Source: Rhodocollybia butyracea (lineage: Eukaryota; Basidiomycota; Agaricomycetes; Agaricales; Omphalotaceae). From it: DNA of 64,000 nt. The stretch's first letter is position 1, and each line of letters opens with the position of its first letter. The position numbers and the translations under genes are program-made. Below, one piece after another: positions 43,172-55,800 of the stretch. The notes beneath the pieces were generated by a model, which did no database searches, was not told where the DNA came from, and worked only from the letters and a program-made list of their open reading frames with translations. The stretch is from NCBI GenBank assembly GCA_015501585.1, contig JADNRY010000053.1, positions 124,001 through 188,000 of the forward strand, written 5' to 3'.

Positions 43172-43979
43172 AAAGTTGGAACTTGGTAGAAGCAGAAGAG
43201 AAAGATGTTCAAATCAAAGGCATTCGCCGTGCTAAAAGTAGCTGTCGAAATGCTTGGCGCAGGAGTCACGTGAATATGACAGTAATATCACCGCAGTTTT
43301 AGCCGATTTGCATGGCTGTGATGGCAGACATTGCCGTCTGGCTTCCAGCTTATAGGAGCTTTGAGTGGGTGGCAGGAAAGGTAGAAGGGAGTGAGATATA
43401 CTGATAGCTATGTTGAAGGTGTGATTTATTGTCAGATGCTATATCTATTGCTTTAAATCTTGCCATAAGTCATTCTGAGAATAGACGGTACAGAAGATCG
43501 GCGGCATCACGGCTGGGCCTGGGAATTTGAGGGTACGACTTCGCCAAGTTACAAGCTGTAACAAGACGGCTAAGTAGCAGCTACATCCCGCATTTTACGA
43601 ATTGATATCCATCTCTATAAGGACTAAGGCTAAGAAACTCTGATGAACCAGTGAGCTGTAAAGTAAACTTTAAAATGCCAGTTTCGGTCGTTGAGAGCTC
43701 AGAGTGGTATTGTAGTAGGGGTAAGGTGATAGGGGTAAGGTGAGACTTGTTCATTCACTTTCTTCTGCTGCCCATGCGAATCTACGATGGTGAACAGCCT
43801 CCTCTCGCACAACCGACGGTGGCCTTCGGAGTTGTAATTTTGGCCTCACGTTAATACATGAGCGCTGCGTCATGGTTACCTACGTAGTGAGCCAGATTCA
43901 TATCAAAGGTGTTATGCATTGATGATCTATAATGGTGCTTCAAGCCCTACTACTACAACAGTTACAATATTGGTATAAT
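43172..43979. other. Intergenic region
   Basis: About 0.8 kb between the exchanger 5' end and the 3' end of the F-box/LRR-like gene. It includes a near-duplicate GATAGGGGTAAGGTGA-type pair around 43718-43743. The exchanger promoter and any missed first exon would lie here. Confidence 0.4.
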
Positions 43980-46282
43980 CTATCCCTGGTATGCAAAGCT
44001 AACAGCACCGTACAGACCATCCTCGCGACCCAACATGCCCCGTCCATGAAGAATCTATAACAGGCTTGTTAGAACAGCTAATTTTAACAATCGAAAAGCA
44101 TAGCATCGTACCTCCATTTTGCGGGCATGCCAGCCTACACCACTGCTGACATTACCATTGGCGTCCGCTAAGGCTTCAAACTCCTTCCGCAATGGATGAC
44201 TAGGTTCAAGGTCACGTTTGAGACTGGTGCCTTCCCCAGGTTGACTGACCCAGCCGCTTGAAGTATCAACATACCAACCCCTTCCGCCTTTACTCTTGAT
44301 GATCCTCCAGCTTCCCGCGCCGTTACCCAAACCACTAAGCATAACCTGTGAGAGCTCAATGACCCGAACTTTGGTTGGAGCTTCGGATTTCGAGGGTTTC
44401 ATGTCAAGGATACTGAACGAAAAGGGCGGCTTGCACAGAGGACTAATCAGCTGCGAGTGAAGAGCTGAGCACGACTGACGCATAGTCCCACGATTGGCCA
44501 CAGTTCTGGTAACCCCTGGTCTCAAACCACAGTCAAGTTCAGGGGATGTGCCGACCATTGTGAGTACTTCCGTATTCGGCGCCTTGGTCAGAACAAAGTT
44601 AGAGACCGCTTTTAAGGCAAGGTCAGGAATATGTGACAGCCCAAGAGAACGCAGCTTTGGAAGAGGTCGGCAAGCGGCCAGCACATCTAGAGTCATTGGA
44701 GCGCTTGAAAGGTCCAGATATAGTAAATTTCCTCGGACGAAGCTTGGCGCTGATGATACAATCTCAGTCAAATGCTCCACTTCCAAGGGAGAAACGAAAG
44801 TCGTATCTCCATAGAGGTTCAGTTCGGTCAAGTTCGCTGTCACTGACGAATTTATCAAGAATGTGCGGATACTTTCACTAGAAAGTCGTACACAACGACT
44901 GAGGGCAAGAGATTGTAGCCGGACGGTCGGCGATTCACCAAGGGCAGCCAAAAGTTCGGGAGACACACGAGTGCCAGACAAATCCAGATGAGTAAGGGAC
45001 GGGAACGCCAAAACAAATGGAGTAAGGATGTGAGAGTGGACAGACTTTACTCCACGTAAACCGAGGCGTTGAAGTCCAGGCAATGTAAATCCTTCTTCTG
45101 AGGACAGAGTGGCAGAGGGACGAAGGAGATATTCCCTATCCAATGAGCCCTCGGGGACTGAAGGCAGATTGGCAGTAACAAAATCGGTAAGGGCATTGAC
45201 AAACACTGCACTGACGCATCCTGTGAAATCTAATGCCTCGAGCTCGATGCATTGGCGTCTCCTTTCTCGGTCCTCTTCATCATTGATGTCTCTACCTCGA
45301 GTAGGACGACCACGGCCACGCGAGGGTGCTCCGCGTAAGAGGAGTTCGTTAAGCACAGGCAGGGTTAATGCACCATCCATATACTCTGTGGCACCAAATA
45401 CAGTCAAGTTAGGCATTTCCTGTACTTGTTCCCTTCAGTATTTTCAACATTTGGAGTGTGAATCATTACTAACCTTGAGAATGGCCTCAACACGGTCACC
45501 AGTGACAAAACGACTGTTTGCGCCGTCTTCAACGGAGCGTCGCATTCCGATGGTTCGAAAGTGATTGAAATCGAGATGCTGTACATAGCGTCCGGGACGG
45601 GGATCGCGGGGGGCGGGCACTGAGGAAAGCTTGAGAACAAAGAATTTGCATAAAATACTGGAAACTTTTTACCATAGATTCCAGGAGCCCTACTGTCGAG
45701 CACAGTCTGGATGGCATCACTGATAGTGCGTACAAGCTCCCAGCGAGCGGGACTTTTGCTTTTTGTTCTTAGCCTCTTCGGACTCGGCTCGCGTGAAGCA
45801 ACGGGGGAGAGGAGCTCGAGAGGGATAGAATCATCTGGTAGAGAAATAGATTCGATGACAGTTGCATGAAGTTCCTTTTCGACGACGACAAAGTTCGGAG
45901 AGGCAGATCTCAAAGCAGCATTAGTCGCAGCTCTGACGGCCTTCTCCATGACTTGGTCCACAGTTTCCTCTTCGAGGTCCCAAGCTATCTCGTCGACGAG
46001 TGATAGCCAGGAGCGGGGCAAACGAACCTCTAGCTTGCGCCAGAGCCAAGGCTTTGCGGCCTCATAACATGAGTGATTTACTAGGCAAAGGCTGGCGAGT
46101 GTGCTCCGAGAAAGTTGTTCCGGCCAGTAGCTGCTCGGAAAAGTCGAAGGGAGAGAAACTGGAACGTTAACGCTGCTTATGATCAAAGGGTCCAAAGAAG
46201 TTTGGGAAGGTGGAAGAGCACTACTATAGACGTGAGCACAAATTCTGGAAAGAATCTCCAAAGGATATTCGGTGATAGACAT
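43980..46282 (-). CDS. F-box/leucine-rich-repeat-like protein
   Basis: Four exons. The N-terminus EYPLEILSRICAHVYSSALP, with a later LASLCLVNHSCYEAAKPWLW, is a divergent F-box-like segment with the LCLVN motif and the trailing Trp typical of basidiomycete F-box proteins. Introns near 45674, 45470 and 44110 connect it to a long RNI-like region of irregular leucine-rich repeats: LEALDFTGCVSAVFVNALTD, LQRLGLRGVKSVHSHIL, LTHLDLSGTRVSPELLAALG, LQSLALSRCVRLSSESIRTF, LTELNLYGDTTFVSP, LLYLDLSSAPMTLDVLAACR and LRSLGLSHIPDLALKAVSNF. A final exon adds ILHGRGMLGREDGLYGAVSF. F-box/LRR proteins are usually substrate adaptors of SCF ubiquitin ligases; the target is unknown. The ORF is open upstream to 46441, but the ATG at 46282 starts exactly at the F-box-like segment. 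Confidence 0.75.
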
Positions 46283-47659
46283 AAAGTACGAAAATATTGA
46301 GTCATGGCTTTTAAGAGATCCTTCCGGCAGGCACGACACGGTTACCTTTTGGGACCGGAATTTCAAAATATGTTCTTGACTGTTTTGATGATTTGGCGTC
46401 TCTTTGAGCGCCTTGAGGCTTTCATCCCAAATTGACATCATTAGTACTCAATTAAAACTGAGGCCTAGATACTACGTACAAATCAAGTGCACTACTGCCC
46501 AAGGTCCAAACTTCCAAGTCCGCTGGCGTGATTGTGGTCGAAACTGAGCATACACCGCGTAAACTTGAATACATATGTAGTAGCTATAGGCTATCCAGGT
46601 TCCGAACGACATATCACTTATTCAGTTATTCAGTCGCCTACTTGTACAGGTACCTGCTGACCGGATCCTCTGCGGCACAAAGCGGTGCCAGTGCGGTCAT
46701 GGAAAGCACCGAGCAGCAAATAACTCGATATGTTGCAACGTTGTTACGCGAGCGTGTAATTTTGGCCATCGTTCTCGCACATAAATAAGATGGCTCGTAC
46801 AAGATGGCTCCTATCTCACGTAATATGGCCGACAATATCTCTTTCGGAGCGTCTACGAGACGTATGTCTTCTAATATTAGTAAGGTCTGCTCTAATAAAA
46901 GTACATCCACCCAGCATCCACCTCTATACTTGTTAATTATTAACGGCCACTTGGTACTCGTCTGTTATTGATGCTCCAAGCGAGAAAAAGACTTGACAGC
47001 CCATGTGCATCAGATTTGCATACATTCTCGTTGCTAATTCTGGACCTAGATGACGAGTTGCTATAACAAGGAATAAACGGTGCAACTTGAGCCAGACTTA
47101 ATTTCTCTAATGCGAACTTCATCCGGTCGTTTCCAGGTCACTTCCTCCACAACCCTCCCACAGGCTCCTTTAGGTTTTTCTCTTTCTCTTGACCCTCTCA
47201 AGCTCCGAGTGGTGGTGTGCAGCTAGCAACACGCTTAACTTGAAAAAGCTGACAACGGAAAAACTCTGAATGGCGGAGCCAAGTCAAATGGCTGCTGGTG
47301 CATGCGCCGCGTACTATAAAAACTAGATGGTTGATGTCGGAAGCCACTGGTGGGGGGACGCACAGGCAGGCACATCCGTGTACTAATGTTATTGAACCCT
47401 CGCGCCCAAGTGGTGGTCGAAACTTGCCTATTCGCTCAATGTATTCATCAAGCCATATCTGGGTTATCACCCTACTCCCGCCTCTTGCCTCCTCATGTTT
47501 TTCATTCTCATATCCTGATATCCTGATGAATCAGAGTTTCAATAGCCTAGATGTTTTATGTCCTCTCAATGATCATCTCTGTTGAAAAAAATATTCAGGT
47601 AGCGTCTGAGACAGGGAACATCATGCTAAATGTACATCAGATCCAATGATTCCAATAGC
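46283..47659. other. Intergenic region
   Basis: About 1.4 kb: promoter of the F-box/LRR-like gene and 3' flank of the CS-domain gene, both on the minus strand. Small ORFs (46528-46910, 47198-47585) show no recognisable content. ATATCCTGAT is repeated near 47510-47524. Confidence 0.4.
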
Positions 47660-49423
47660 TCAAGATCCTTGATTCCTCCTTGACCAAGAAAGGCTCAGAA
47701 CACCTACTACACCAACCACCACCAACGCAGTGCCGGCACCAACAAGACCAGGTAACAGCATGTACCAGGTACTTTCAACATCACGATCAGCTTTCCCCCC
47801 ACCAGGGCTTCTTCTTCTTGAGTCCGAACAAAGTCATCTCGTCCCTTCTCCCTCCGTCGCCTAGAGGTCATCGTATCCCTACGGTGTGCCCCATCAAGTT
47901 CCATCGACGGCATCCGGACCTGCATCTCAAACTCCAAAGCCAACTCCTCTGTTGAGCACGATCCTGAGAGAGGTAGCGAGGGTATCTCCAGACCGGGCTG
48001 CAGTACTCTTGCTCGTTCAAAAAACTTAGTAGCAGCCACTCGATCTCTACTCCACGCCTCCGTCCCCCTGTACCTAAGGTTGAGCTCCCGTATGGCTCCA
48101 GGGGCATGCGTATTGATGCGAGACTGGAATACGAAGAGGACACCAAGCTGGAGGCGGTTCCTTCGAGATATAACATTCCTGCTTCAATATACAATTGAGC
48201 TAAACCAGGGCGGCCTCCAATGCACTGTAAATAATACGCATGACTGCCATGCTTCATGCTACTTTCTCCACTGATATCCTCTAGCATGTTATACGAAGAG
48301 TGAATAGGAAAATAACACGAGACTAATTTCATAGTAGCAGTCGGTAGGCGTGCAAGCTGCCAGCTGCGCCTGGAAAAAGTGAATTAATCTATGGCAATGA
48401 AAATGACTTAATGAGACCTACAAGAAATATTCAAACGCCTCTGCCTTGTCTTTTCGTATATCGAGCAGCTCCAGCCCAGTGAGTGTCAGACTAGTCGGAT
48501 CCATGTTATATTGTTTTTCCGCTTCCACGCTTGCTACAAAGTTCGGATAGTGTACTGATGATTCCAGGGTATCTGGGACTGGACCCACAATCAAAGATGG
48601 CCATATAACAGGCTGAGATTTCTCTAGGTGGAGAGTGAGAAGCTTTCCAGTATATCCACCTGCTACACGCTGCGGTGAAGAGTCAAGGGATGCAAACGAA
48701 GAGGATGCAGAACTGTGGCGGGGAGATACAGGCTGAGATGAGAGGGAGTGTGGGGCAATCAAGAGATGTTGGTGTAAGGTAAAACTCCGTTCGGATGATA
48801 GAGAAGGAGACGAGCTAAGCGCAGGAGACGGTGCTGACTCGTGGTTTTCAAGGGAGGCAGCAAAGCTGCTGGATATGTCGGGATCGGAAATGAATGCATA
48901 AGACGAGTGCGTCGAAGCAGAGGTGGCAGAAGTTACAGATGTAGTAGACAATGTGCGCTCGCGCGGAGAGAGTTGAAGCTGACGCGGCTGCAGTTCAAGT
49001 TGCCAGGAAGAGGCCATTGGATCTACTTGCCCATACAGTCGGCCCTTGGGTATTTCAGTGAGTCGCAGAAAGTACAAGAACATGGGGCAACATTACTTTT
49101 ATCATAGGAGCTTTTCCAGATATCCCAGCAATTATGTAGTCGTGTCCTATAATAACAGCTATATCTTCCTCTGCGGCTTCAAATGGAACCATAAGTAGTA
49201 CAGTGGCCTGAACGTTGACAGAAGCGTCAGAATTGGTCCAATGATTAACCAGTGCGTACCCACTTGGTCGTGCGACTAGGAAGGTTGAAGTATATTCAGT
49301 TACAAAGATTTCAGAATCTTTAGCTTGCTACTTGTACAAGAGATATTGAAGGCATACCTGATGCCAAGAATACGGAGAATATCTCCATTCCTGTGGGCTA
49401 GTCATTACATACGCTGGTTCCAT
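47660..49423 (-). CDS. CS-domain protein with C-terminal membrane anchor; two apparent frame breaks
   Basis: The start MEPAYVMTSPQEWRYSPYSW splices through a 12-nt exon (49264-49275, SHDQ) to ATVLLMVPFEAAEEDIAVII and YIIAGISGKAPMIKGRLYGQ, a CS (p23/NudC-like) fold used by Hsp90 co-chaperone-type proteins. A Ser-rich linker (DPDISSSFAASLE) precedes LLTLHLEKSQPVIWPSLIVG and a helical region (SWQLARLPTATMKLVSCYFP, GGRPGLAQLYIEAGMLYLEG, TKFFERARVLQPGLEIPSLP). The tail carries a hydrophobic helix, LVGAGTALVVVGVVGVLSLS, ending SWSRRNQGS, so it is probably tail-anchored. The frame breaks at the G run 48101-48104 (after SSLASIRMP) and again around 47795-47818 (before KADRDVESTWYM); one added base at each point restores a continuous protein. 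Whether this is assembly error or decay cannot be told from sequence alone. Without correction the last frame ends at 47707. Confidence 0.7.
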
Positions 49424-49627
49424 TTTTGGACGTGGATGGGAGTAGATGTAGAGAAATGAAAGGGAGAAACAACTTGACACCTATAGACATCGAAATGACT
49501 AAATATCAATGGGGCAAACCCTCAACGCGTGCTGGCACTGCCATTCGGGACAACGGGCCGACTTCCCTCAGTCTCAAGTATTATAGTTCTTTGCCATTAA
49601 GAAATTACAGATACTTTAAGTACATAC

Positions 49628-52621
49628 TCATGCCTAAAATCGAATTAAGCATTAGTAAAAGGTCTTAGGTTAACGGCCAGAGACTCACAAGATAGTTGTA
49701 TGATTTCCGGTCTTCACATCGCTCCAAGTATTCTCGCTAAAGGAAGGATTAGACTAAGAGTAAAGCCCAAGCAGCCAAAATTAACCTCAATTAGCCCTTC
49801 AATACGTTTCTTTATGATGAGAGGATTGGGCTGGAAGCGATTGGCTAACAGTCGCGTCACCTCGTTGACTAGGTCATTATGTGACATATGCTTTCTGTCT
49901 TTCATTATCCGAACGATACAGGCCTGCACGAAGCAGAACCTCAGTAACGCGAACGTGGAGCTAAGGACGAATTGGCTCACCTCCGTCTGATGTTTTCGCT
50001 CTTCGTCGATACGATCTTGGGTTTCCTTCAGCTCCTCACCTGTTTCAACTTTCGACGAGATAGTGCTAATCTTTATCTTTTGCAACGATGCTGTGAAAGA
50101 CGAGTTAAATGAAAAGGCGTCGTCTGTTTGGACATCACGACTAGGAGGGTGCTTCTTCAGAACTTTAAACTTGGCACAAGCTAGGGACTGTAGGTGTCGT
50201 TGTAGGTCGGCATGTTCAAGGGAAGTAGCCTGTTGAATTTCCTAACGAAGGCATTCACATGCAGCACCTAGGTAAGATAGAAATTCAAATTTACCTCGTA
50301 CGTCAAAAATTCCTCATCGTCCAGTTTATCAAACAGTAGTAAAATGACTAGGGCAAAAGTAGCCACATTGAGATCGTGATATTTGCTCTTGAAAGCGACT
50401 CGCACGTCAGCATTTCCTAGAGAAGGTTGCCAAGCCAGCCGACGACCAGTATGTCGAGCAAGGTAGAACTGCTCAAACGGTTTTGTAGTATCGAGCAGTT
50501 GTTGGGGTAAATTACAGGGCGATGAGGAGTGTGTCATAGGCCAGAAAGTAGCGGTCATGACAATAACTGAAAGGTCGATGGTGGGGAGAGGCTAGAAGGA
50601 AGAGTTGGCAATGGCATCGTCGGAAAATGACAGACCTACAAGTGAAGATTTGGCTAAATGATCCTTGTAGGATCGCATTGTATCTGCTGAGATTTTGATA
50701 TCGTGAAACATGCCTTCCAATTTTTGAGTGAACTGGTATCCGCATTCAACTTTCAACTTCGCCAACATCCCACGCTCAGCGTCATCTGATACTGATCTGG
50801 ATTGCAGTAGACGTTTGGCAAGATGATTTTTGTAATACCGCTCGAAAACGTCTTTTTCAGTGAGATAGCGGAAAACAGTGATTGTCTTTTCCAAAACAAT
50901 ATCGACTTCGGCGTCGGTTTTCTGAAAACCAAAAGATCTGGGTACCACGAATAACAATAAATAGAAAAAGCTTACCCCCTTCAACCCTCTCTTGAGATGG
51001 TCGTCGATGAACAGAGAGATAAATTCGGCACACTTGTCATTGCTATTGACGACCGATTCGAAAGACTGTAATAACAGTAGCCGTGTTCACCGAGGATGTG
51101 TTTGAGGAAAGCAGAGGACTCACCTCATTTATAGTAGCTTCAATTTTCGGATTACTGTCAAAAGACTCTTTCCAAACCGTGTCCATCTTGTCCTTCAAAT
51201 CAAGCAGGTTTTGTACCCAAGTTAATGCTGTAGCCAACGCCTGGCTCGCAGCAGGGGCGCGGGCTTTCCCTTTATCTTTAGTTTTCTGTGCAGCTCCAGG
51301 GTCTTTCACTGTCCCCTCATTTTCCCCAAAGCCGGTTTCGATCCCCAAAGAAGTGTGGTTGATTTCCCGACCTCGTCGAATAATTGAACTCTTAAGAGTG
51401 CGTTTCAGACACGGAAGCCCGTTGGGAACCATGTTAAAAAGACGGTATAGGCGAGCCAAGTCCTCAAATTTGTCCATGTCAATCAGCATATCCAGACCGG
51501 AATTTGACATAGCGATGACGGCGTCCAGGTGAGCGGTGAGTAAATGGTCTTGAAGTATTCGAAGTAAGGGCTCGCCAGTCTTTCTGGAAAGATAATGATG
51601 TGTTCGGGATTCTTCCGACTCGAAACGAGATTCGACCTAGTCAAAGAATAAGCGCTATCTTGAAGGAACAAGAAACCAGTTAACCTTAGATAGATACTCC
51701 GGTGTATCACAGGTCTCGAGAAGGGTTGTTCCATGGGATTTATAGAACGCTTCGCTTTCTCTAAGCAACACTGGTTCCAAGTCCTGTTGGTAGACCGTTC
51801 GAGCGTTGTCTTCGACAGAGTCCAGGCTCAGTAGAACATCGACGCAGCCTTTGACAGCAGAACGGTTGATGGTATGACCCTCGCGTTCATATTGAATCTG
51901 ATTCAAGATTGCGGAAAAGAGGTGGTCTTTTATAGGAGAACAAATGATACGTTTGAGAAATAGATCCAGTCCAGCTTCCCATGTTTCTGGTACTTCAGCA
52001 GTTTTGGTGTAGATGCGATCCTAGGTTGCGAGTGAGATGGAAAGTGGTACATGAAAAGTTACATACCATATATTTCAAAATCTGACCCAATTTCATCATG
52101 TTACTGGTATGGTCATCCCAAACATTCTTCAAGGATTTCAGAAGTAGCTCGTTTTCTTGGCTCCTCTGAGTGAGATCACCACTGTGCGTTGTAGGAAATA
52201 CAGATATGATTCGTTCCTTCGCAAGTTTGTCCAAATTTTCGACGACGATCTCCTTCATGCCGCGATAGAGGATGTCTCCGTTCTTGTACAGAACCATATG
52301 GTACGCGTAACGATGATTTTCTTCAAAGGAAAGATTCGAGGCGTTGTGATTAAGAATTTCTCTAATGTTCTTGGATAAACTTGTCCAAGTTTGCTCAATA
52401 CTGACATCGGGACCGTGCTTGGAATTATCAGCGATTATGCTATGTCATAAGAGACACCCTTACTTTCTTGGGGGGTTTCTAGCGCATGGACCAATCAGCG
52501 GCCAGTGGCAGCATCAGAGGATCAGCTTACAATCTTTGGTTTGATTCCTCGTCGAGGGGCTGCAATAAATTTTGAGTAAGATTGTACAGGAATCAGAGTA
52601 ATATATCGCACCAGCCGCCAT
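49628..52621 (-). CDS. CUL3: Cullin-3 (scaffold of BTB-type ubiquitin ligases)
   Basis: More than ten exons, roughly 750 residues. The start MAAAPRRGIKPKI and the repeat region (FEENHRYAYHMVLYKNGDIL, YTKTAEVPETWEAGLDLFLK, YEREGHTINRSAVKGCVDVL) correspond to the N-terminal cullin repeats. The cullin-homology core follows: FERYYKNHLAKRLLQSRSVS, ERGMLAKLKVECGYQFTQKL, EGMFHDIKISADT and ATFALVILLLFDKLDDEEFL. The winged-helix tail carries the neddylation segment CIVRIMKDRKHMSHNDLVNE, where the Lys of IVRIMK is the expected Nedd8 site. The end is REYLERCEDRKSYNYLA; the last two codons come from a separate exon behind a GTGAGT intron, placing the stop at 49628-49630. Cul3 binds Rbx1 and BTB adaptors. 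Sequence similarity across these blocks favours CUL3 over CUL1 or CUL4. Confidence 0.92.
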
Positions 52622-52869
52622 AACTTTCAAAAGGTAGCGTGGTTTGTTGTGGTTTGTTCAGACGAGAGAATTCGCCTGAACCAAAAGGTCAACAGCAATA
52701 ACTTTTAATCAGAAGGTTCAAACTCCAGAACCGTCACCGTGTCAGTCGGAAGTCCGGCTAGTCACTCAGAGGCACCAGGCTCGGCACACGTGATAGCGGT
52801 CACCTGATATTGCAAAGCGCGTCAAGACTCAAAACACTTTTCTAACTTTACACCGTCTTGCATTTACTC
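52622..52869. promoter_or_regulatory. Divergent upstream region of CUL3 and the RecQ gene
   Basis: 248 bp separate the two start codons, so both promoters overlap here. CACGTGATA at about 52787 contains a CACGTG core, a common bHLH site; no function is assigned. Confidence 0.4.
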
Positions 52870-55800
52870 ATGTCCAGTGGCCCAAAGAACAATCTTCATG
52901 ATGTTCTTAAGAAGCGGGGAAGCAGCTCCAATCTAACCGCATCATCCTCGCTGTCAGCACTTGCACCTCAGGCCAAAGTATGTTCAAACCAAGTTACACC
53001 ATTAGATGTATTCACCATATCTAACAGACCTCCAAATTCAAACCGGCGACGAATTCCGCAGCCTCCGGCTTAAACCCGCTGGGTAGGATATTTGCTTTCA
53101 CAATCGTGCCATTAGCCACTCACTGGTTCACATTGAACAGCAGCCAGGCCGTCCTTCCATACTCCTGCTTCCGGCCGAAAGTCAGAGTCAAATATCTCTG
53201 CGTCTCGCGAGGTTATTGATTTGTCCTTTTCTTCCCCGAGTCCGCCTGCGAAGCGCCGATTGGAAATTCCAAACATCCACGACCTGAGCCCATTCAAGCG
53301 GCGGAGAAGCAGTCCCTCAAAGGACAAGGAAAACAAGTCTTTGTCAATCAGTGGCACCTTTACAGGAAAAGGAAAGGAGAAAGTGTCGGAGGACGACGAC
53401 AAGCCCCGAAGCGAAACCGTTAGAAAGAAATACTATGATCCTTTCGAGCAGCTAGACCTCGATTTTCCTTCTTTCAAACGTGATCCTACCAAACAGATTA
53501 CTCCACCCTCTGGACAAGATCATAACGATTTGAAGCTGGTACGTGGTCACTGGAATATTTCTTTTTCCTCCTGAGCCAATACACTTTCAAGAAAAGCGAC
53601 ACGGAACTTCGCGGACTACTCCAATTCGTTCTCTCTCTGCAACATGCTAATAATAGGTCACTCGACGAGTTTCGATGTTCACATAACTCGAAAGTCGACA
53701 TTGTGACTGTAGAGGGTATTGAGTGCGTATATGAATTATCATTGTAAAGAATAGCTGGCTTATTGAATTTTAGGACACTGTTTCGTAGCAGGATCAAAGC
53801 GATCCGTGAAGTACTGGCCACCAAGGAACGCGAGCAAGCTGCTGGTTTTACTTCGCCGTACTTCAACGAGCACAGTACCAGTTCCGTGACCTTGGCCAGT
53901 CCCTCCAATGACAGTCTACACCCTTCAGATCCCATTGTAGATTCCGTTGATGACGAAATGGAGGACATCGAAGATGGGCCGAAGGATGATGCGGACGACT
54001 ACTTTGAAGACGACGGAATAGACTACGAAGATCCCTCACTAGACGCTGTCCTTGACGTCGCACTTTCCAACGAATCACCCTCACCCCAGGAGACAATAAC
54101 CCCCGACCACACCATCTTTGCAAGTAACCCTTACTATGCGGAAATCATGCTTAAACTCAAACGCGTGTTTCGCTTGGAGAGCTTTCGACAACACCAGCTT
54201 GAAACTATTCTTGCTGCTATGGAAGGACGAGACGTGTTTGTCCTTATGCCAACTGGAGGTGGTAAAAGTCTTTGTTACCAGCTTCCGGCAGTATGTACCG
54301 AAGGCTCTAAAGGTGTCACTGTCGTTGTTTCGCCATTGTTGTCTCTCATGTCGAACCAAGTCAACGCCCTCAAAGAAAAAAATGTGGACGTCTTGCTATG
54401 GAACTCCGAAACACTTGACCACGGTCTGATAATGCAGCGGCTGCGAGGGCACCCCAAACCGCGTCTTCTCTACGTGTCTCCGGAAAAGATCAAGGACAGC
54501 GGGGCACTCGCATCTATCTTTGATGATCTCTATCGCACCGGAGAGTTGGCACGTTTTGTGGTTGACGAGGCGCATTGTATCTCGACATGGGGCCATGACT
54601 TCCGAGAGGCAGTAAGTGCGCTCATGACACCTACCAACTACGACTGACTTCAAAATGATCTTCCCTAGTATCAATGCCTTGACTCACTTCGCGACAAGTA
54701 CCCCAGTGTTCCCATTATGGCATTGACCGCGACTGCGAACCAGGTCATGGTTGATGACATTATGAAACGTTTGAAATTGAGAGATTGCGCTTTTTTCAAG
54801 CAATCCTTCAACAGAGCCAACCTCAAATACCTCATTCGCGAGAAGAAAAGCAAAATCATTGATGATGTCTGTACATTCATCACCTCCAAGCATCGCGGTG
54901 AGACCGGTATCATCTACTGCCTTGGACGAGACAAGTGCGAGAAAGTTGCGGGACAGTTACGACAAAGGGGCATGAAGGCGAAGCATTTCCATGCTCAGAT
55001 GAGCTCTGCGGAGAAGGAGCAGGTCTTAGATGAATGGCAAACCGATCGAATACATATCGTTGTCGCAACTGTAAGGCATCCCAATGACTGCCTTCCTTTC
55101 ATTCAAATTACATCCCTAGGTTGCTTTTGGAATGGGTATAGACAAACCGAACGGTGAGCAAGTCAGACTCTAGCTACTTGATCATATTAATGATGATATG
55201 TACAGTGCGTTTTGTGATTCACCATGACCTCCCTAAATCACTTGATGGGTAAGTAATCATTTTCAATAATGCAGACTACTTTCTGAGCTCAACTTGATAG
55301 CTACTATCAGGAAACCGGTATGTTTATGCAGAAACCTTTTGCTTCTCTTTGCTCAAAATGTCCCCAGGGAGAGCGGGACGTGATCAAAAACCTGCTGATT
55401 GTCTCTTATGTGCGTCGCCTACTTCACGCACCTTTTCATTCTAACTATCCCATCATAGTCTACACCTATCGTGATTACAAGGTGATCGTAAAGATGATCA
55501 ACAACGCCCGGAATGGAGAGGAACTAGCGAGTCCCCAAGCTCGTAAACGTCAGGAAGAACAGGCAAAGAGGGTCATGGAGTACTGTCTCAACGTGTCGGA
55601 CTGTCGCCGCGTACAGCTATTGCAGTTCTTTGGCGAAAAGTTCGACCGCCGCCACTGTCGTCAATTTTGTGACAACTGCAGTCATTCTGTTGAAATGCTT
55701 GAGCGGGATTTGTCTAATGAAGCGAAGGCTGTTGTTAGTCTCGTTCAACAATTTCTCGCCACTAAGCAACAGGTCACACTTGATCATTGTCGAGCTGTCT

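Noticed and set aside
44494..45564. Plus-strand ORFs over the LRR region
   Set aside because: Antisense shadows of the F-box/LRR-like gene, whose leucine-repeat frame is clearly the coding one.
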